Part shown: in pieces, positions 4,574 to 6,985 of the stretch | How the letters are laid out: each line of letters opens with the position of its first letter | Position numbering within the stretch: position 1 is the first letter of the stretch | Assembly: GCA_017883485.1 (NCBI GenBank) | Contig: JADGNM010000134.1 | Span: 1-6,985 of the forward strand | Reading direction: 5' to 3' | Origin: Methanosarcina sp. | Lineage (GTDB): Archaea; Halobacteriota; Methanosarcinia; Methanosarcinales; Methanosarcinaceae | DNA: 6,985 nt | Notes under the pieces: model-generated | Database searches by the model: none | What the model was told of the DNA's origin: nothing | Seen by the model: the letters and a program-made list of their open reading frames with translations, nothing else | Made by a program: the position numbers and the translations under genes

Positions 4574-5926
4574 ATGGCCAGATTTTTAAAGAGAAAGCAG
4601 CAGATTAATGCCACTGTATCTCCATGGATAAAAAAACAGTGCATGGAACTAGCTGGGACTCTCGAGTTTTCCAGCGTTTCCGATGTTGTTTCTCTAGCAC
4701 TGTCTGAGTTTTTTGGAAAATATGATTATATAAAAACCAAGGAATTAAAGGAACGTGAAACTCGAATTCCGGATTTACTTGAAATCCTTATGAAAACAAA
4801 AGAAGGCCAGAAATGGCTTCAATCTGCTTATAAGATCGAAACGGAAAAAAACTGTCATTCAAAGGAAAATAATCCTAAGTTACTTGAGCGAAATATCGAA
4901 GGTCTTATAGGACTCGGAATAGATGAGAACTTCGTACCGATATTCATAGATGGAGATATAAAAGGTATTACTGGTTACAATAAAGAGGAATTGCTTTCGG
5001 GTAAAGTAAAGTGGATAGAAATAATTATACCGGAAGATCGGCCTTCGGCTTGTGAAAATATGAAAAAGGCAATGTCTGAACCGAATGTCTCTGTCCAAAT
5101 GGAGTACAGAATCCGGCGAGAAAATGGGGAAACCAAATGGCTTCTGCAAATTCTCCAGATGCTTCCGGCAAGCTTCAGAACATCGGGACAGGCACAGTGC
5201 CTTATTCTTGATATTACTAAAAGGAAAGCAGCAGACATTGCTTTTAAAAAGACACAGGAAGTTCGCATAAAAGAAATTCACCATCGGATCAAGAACAACC
5301 TGCAGGTGATTTCGTCTCTTCTCAGCCTCGAAGCCGAAAGGTCCACAGACACAAAAATGCTTGAGGCTTTCAGGGAAAGCCAAAATCGTATAGCTTCAAT
5401 GGCTCTGATTCATGAAGAACTCTACAAAGGAAACGAAATCGACAGACTTGGCTTTGCAGATTATCTCCGGACACTGACTGCAGATCTATTCCGTTCATAC
5501 AGGTTGGGGAATGAGAGAATAAGCCTAAAGCTCGACCTTGAGCAAGTTTATCTTGATATGGATAAAGCAATTCCTCTCGGCATTATAGTTAATGAACTGG
5601 TCTCAAACGCTTTGAAATACGCTTTTCCGGTTGAAAGAGAAGGAGAAATCCATATAAGCCTTTCTTCAGCGGAAAATCACGAAAATAAACACAAAATTTT
5701 CGGAAATTCCGGAATAGAACCGGACTTCGTAAATGAAGAGAATTTGCAACTTATACTAACAGTAGCAGATAATGGTAGGGGATTTCCGGAGGGGGTAGAT
5801 TTTCGGGGCACGGATTCCCTCGGGCTTCAGATTGTAAACGTCCTTGTTGAGCAAATAGAAGGCTGCATTGAACTTAAAAGAGACAATGGGACTGAATTTA
5901 GTATTTGTTTTAGAAAATGTGCTTAA
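4574..5926 (+). CDS. Soluble histidine kinase with N-terminal ribbon-helix-helix DNA-binding domain, PAS and HisKA_2/HATPase (450 aa)
   Basis: The domain order is unusual. Residues 8-53 are a ribbon-helix-helix unit: strand QQINATVS, helix PWIKKQCMELAGTL, turn FSSVSD, helix VVSLALSEFFGKYDY. A charged linker leads to a PAS domain at about 105-218 (FVPIFIDGDIKGITGYNKEEL ... IIPEDR ... RRENGETKWLLQI ... LILDITKRK). The dimerisation/phosphoacceptor region is HisKA_2-like: EIHHRIKNNLQVISSLL (234-250), with His237 the likely phosphorylated residue. The ATPase domain has the N box VNELVSNALKYAF (339-351), the G1 box VADNGRGFPEG (397-407), the G2 motif SLGLQIV (415-421) and the final DNGTEFSICF. All key kinase motifs are present. 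No membrane segment exists, so it should sense a cytoplasmic signal. ATG 4574 has GGAG six bases upstream. No response regulator is adjacent. I infer that it binds DNA and may signal from a promoter; this is untested. Confidence 0.9.
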   Translation: MARFLKRKQQINATVSPWIKKQCMELAGTLEFSSVSDVVSLALSEFFGKYDYIKTKELKERETRIPDLLEILMKTKEGQKWLQSAYKIETEKNCHSKENNPKLLERNIEGLIGLGIDENFVPIFIDGDIKGITGYNKEELLSGKVKWIEIIIPEDRPSACENMKKAMSEPNVSVQMEYRIRRENGETKWLLQILQMLPASFRTSGQAQCLILDITKRKAADIAFKKTQEVRIKEIHHRIKNNLQVISSLLSLEAERSTDTKMLEAFRESQNRIASMALIHEELYKGNEIDRLGFADYLRTLTADLFRSYRLGNERISLKLDLEQVYLDMDKAIPLGIIVNELVSNALKYAFPVEREGEIHISLSSAENHENKHKIFGNSGIEPDFVNEENLQLILTVADNGRGFPEGVDFRGTDSLGLQIVNVLVEQIEGCIELKRDNGTEFSICFRKCA

Positions 5927-6338
5927 GTAAGTTGGATTGATGAGAGTGATCGGATCAATTAGGGTCCATTTCAGCTAAAGCTCCTGGTTCCTAGTATTTC
6001 CCGGCTAAAATCACTATTGCTTACGCTTGCAATTTTGAACCGCTTGAAGATCTTTTGCAGCTACAGATCCATGTTTCTCTTTGAAGAGCCTTTTGGCACA
6101 TCCCCGTTCGCATCACCCGAAGGAGAATGCGAAAGGTCCGTATAAAAGAAATGAAAGCCGAGGCAGCAAGGATAAAAAAGTGCAGATAGTACCCCGAAAA
6201 GCATCAAAAGGATGGGAAATGAATTAGCAATTCAGTTGGGAACCTATCATAAAACTTCATTTAATTAAAATGTAAGTTTTCTACAGAGCCATAATACTAA
6301 AAGTTTTTAAATCATGAATGCAAGGTTAAATAGCAAAT
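5927..6338. other. Gene-free interval after the kinase
   Basis: ATTGAT (5936-5941) pairs with ATCAAT (5954-5959) just past the kinase stop, a weak 3'-end hairpin. Further on, a minus-strand frame at 6014-6112 reads like protein (CAKRLFKEKHGSVAAKDLQAV) but has no start, and a plus-strand frame ending near 6224 also lacks a start. Both may be remains of a decayed gene. TTTTTAAAT at about 6302-6311 is a TATA-like candidate for the following membrane protein. Confidence 0.4.
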
Positions 6339-6776
6339 ATGAACAACAACTTCAAACAGAAATTATCGATTCCTAATAAATATTTAATTTTGATTGCAGG
6401 CGTCGTTTGGATGTTTGCTGGAATAATGGTAATAAAGACTGGATTACCACTTTTTATAAATCAAGGGAGATATATTTTTAGTGTTTTGTTAGCTGCTTCA
6501 GTATTTTCAGTATTTTATTTTTTCATTTTCTCTAAATTAGTTGAAAAGCATACGATTCGAATATGTAAGGATAATAGAAAGAAAATGTTTGTTATGGAAT
6601 TTTTTGATAAAAAGTCATACCTGATTATGGTGGTAATGGTATTAGGTGGAATTACTATTCGGAAATTTAGTCTTTTGCCAGTTTTTTTAATAGGATTCTT
6701 TTATGTTGGGATTGGTTTGGCATTGTTCTCGTGTGGTATGAAGTTTGTATATAAATTAAAGAATTTGTCTTCGTGA
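6339..6776 (+). CDS. Small integral membrane protein with four predicted segments (145 aa)
   Basis: Hydrophobic stretches at about 14-32 (KYLILIAGVVWMFAGIMVI), 45-66, 93-108 and 112-134 predict four membrane-spanning helices. A basic cytoplasm-like loop (VEKHTIRICKDNRKK, 68-82) separates two halves. Each half begins with a lysine followed by a tyrosine-containing hydrophobic helix and ends with a long aromatic-rich helix, so the protein may be an old duplication of a two-helix hairpin. No enzymatic motif, signal peptidase site or metal ligand set was seen. The ATG at 6339 follows a weak AAGG; TATA-like sequence at about 6302-6311 would give a very short leader. Proteins opening with this kind of YLxLIAGxVWxxAG motif occur in anaerobic bacteria and methanogens as uncharacterised membrane proteins; that resemblance is from memory. 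Function is unknown, and linkage to the kinase is doubtful because a 412-bp gap separates them. Confidence 0.75.
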   Translation: MNNNFKQKLSIPNKYLILIAGVVWMFAGIMVIKTGLPLFINQGRYIFSVLLAASVFSVFYFFIFSKLVEKHTIRICKDNRKKMFVMEFFDKKSYLIMVVMVLGGITIRKFSLLPVFLIGFFYVGIGLALFSCGMKFVYKLKNLSS

Positions 6777-6814
6777 TTGAATAACCTTGAAGAACTATCT
6801 AAATGGCCTATCTT

Positions 6815-6985
6815 AGAGCGTGTCTTAAAATAAAATTTGGTGGTAATGTGCTGATTTTTCTGTAAATTTGCTTCGTAGTTTACTCATGTCAATAGCAACT
6901 TACTTTTCCCCATTTTCCGCGGTTTACTATTCTCCATATCCGATATAAAACTATTCAAAAATTCAATAAATATAGAATTAAGTGT
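6815..6985 (-). mobile_element. Possible insertion-sequence end running off the right edge
   Basis: GAGCGTGTCTTAAAAT near 6816-6831 resembles terminal inverted repeats of IS elements found in methanosarcinas (recollection, not a search). About 55 bp inside it, a minus-strand frame open from the right edge stops with TGA at 6886-6884; its last residues read MENSKPRKMGKSKLLLT, a basic tail. A transposase ending shortly before an element's terminus would give this layout. Only 33 codons are visible and the partner terminal repeat is outside the window, so it could equally be chance. Confidence 0.25.

Noticed and set aside
4880..5570. Several antisense and alternative frames of 61-167 codons
   Set aside because: They lie entirely within the kinase gene, whose domain motifs explain this DNA.
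6014..6112. Minus-strand coding-like stretch CAKRLFKEKHGSVAAKDLQAV
   Set aside because: About 32 codons with no start codon or ribosome binding site; possibly a gene relic, but unsupported.
1..6985. tRNA or rRNA genes
   Set aside because: No cloverleaf with a T-arm GTTCRAATC-type motif and CCA-side acceptor pairing, and no rRNA-like conserved stretch, was found by eye on either strand.

Overview
The window looks like an accessory, gene-poor stretch of a Methanosarcina-type methanogenic archaeon. The evidence is a FilR1/DUF1724 winged-helix regulator, a soluble HisKA_2-type histidine kinase with a PAS domain, archaeal TATA-like boxes in front of genes, long AT-rich intergenic spaces, and traces of insertion sequences at both edges. 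The genus is inferred from protein style and was not tested by any search.

Left part (1-1760): an IS200/IS605-like end with a hairpin at the very edge; a 117-bp multi-segment imperfect hairpin; a 41-codon charged small ORF on the minus strand with a good ribosome binding site; then about 1.2 kb without recognisable protein genes. This last stretch holds two diverged copies of a ~100-bp direct repeat. Between the copies lies a strong candidate structured RNA (about 1277-1396) with a TATA-like box and a perfect TTTTGTG-AA-CACAAAA inverted repeat in front of it.

Middle (1761-4092), all minus strand: a FilR1-domain winged-helix regulator, a 149-residue protein with a C2H2-like zinc-finger signature and a ribosome-binding-site hairpin, and a 122-residue ribbon-helix-helix (RHH) protein. 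The first two end in TAG, which matters in an organism that may decode amber as pyrrolysine.

Right part (4121-5926): a divergent intergenic region rich in palindromes, a 62-codon TTG-start ORF that reads like a small RHH protein carrying an exact 7-residue (21-bp) tandem duplication, and then the most unusual gene, a 450-residue soluble histidine kinase whose first ~50 residues are an RHH DNA-binding domain, followed by PAS, HisKA_2 and HATPase domains. Three RHH-like proteins thus sit within about 1.2 kb, and the sequence TACCAT recurs in palindromes before the outer two. I infer a local regulatory module in which a sensor kinase may bind DNA directly; no response regulator lies in the window. 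A four-segment membrane protein follows after a 412-bp gap, and the right edge may enter another insertion sequence.
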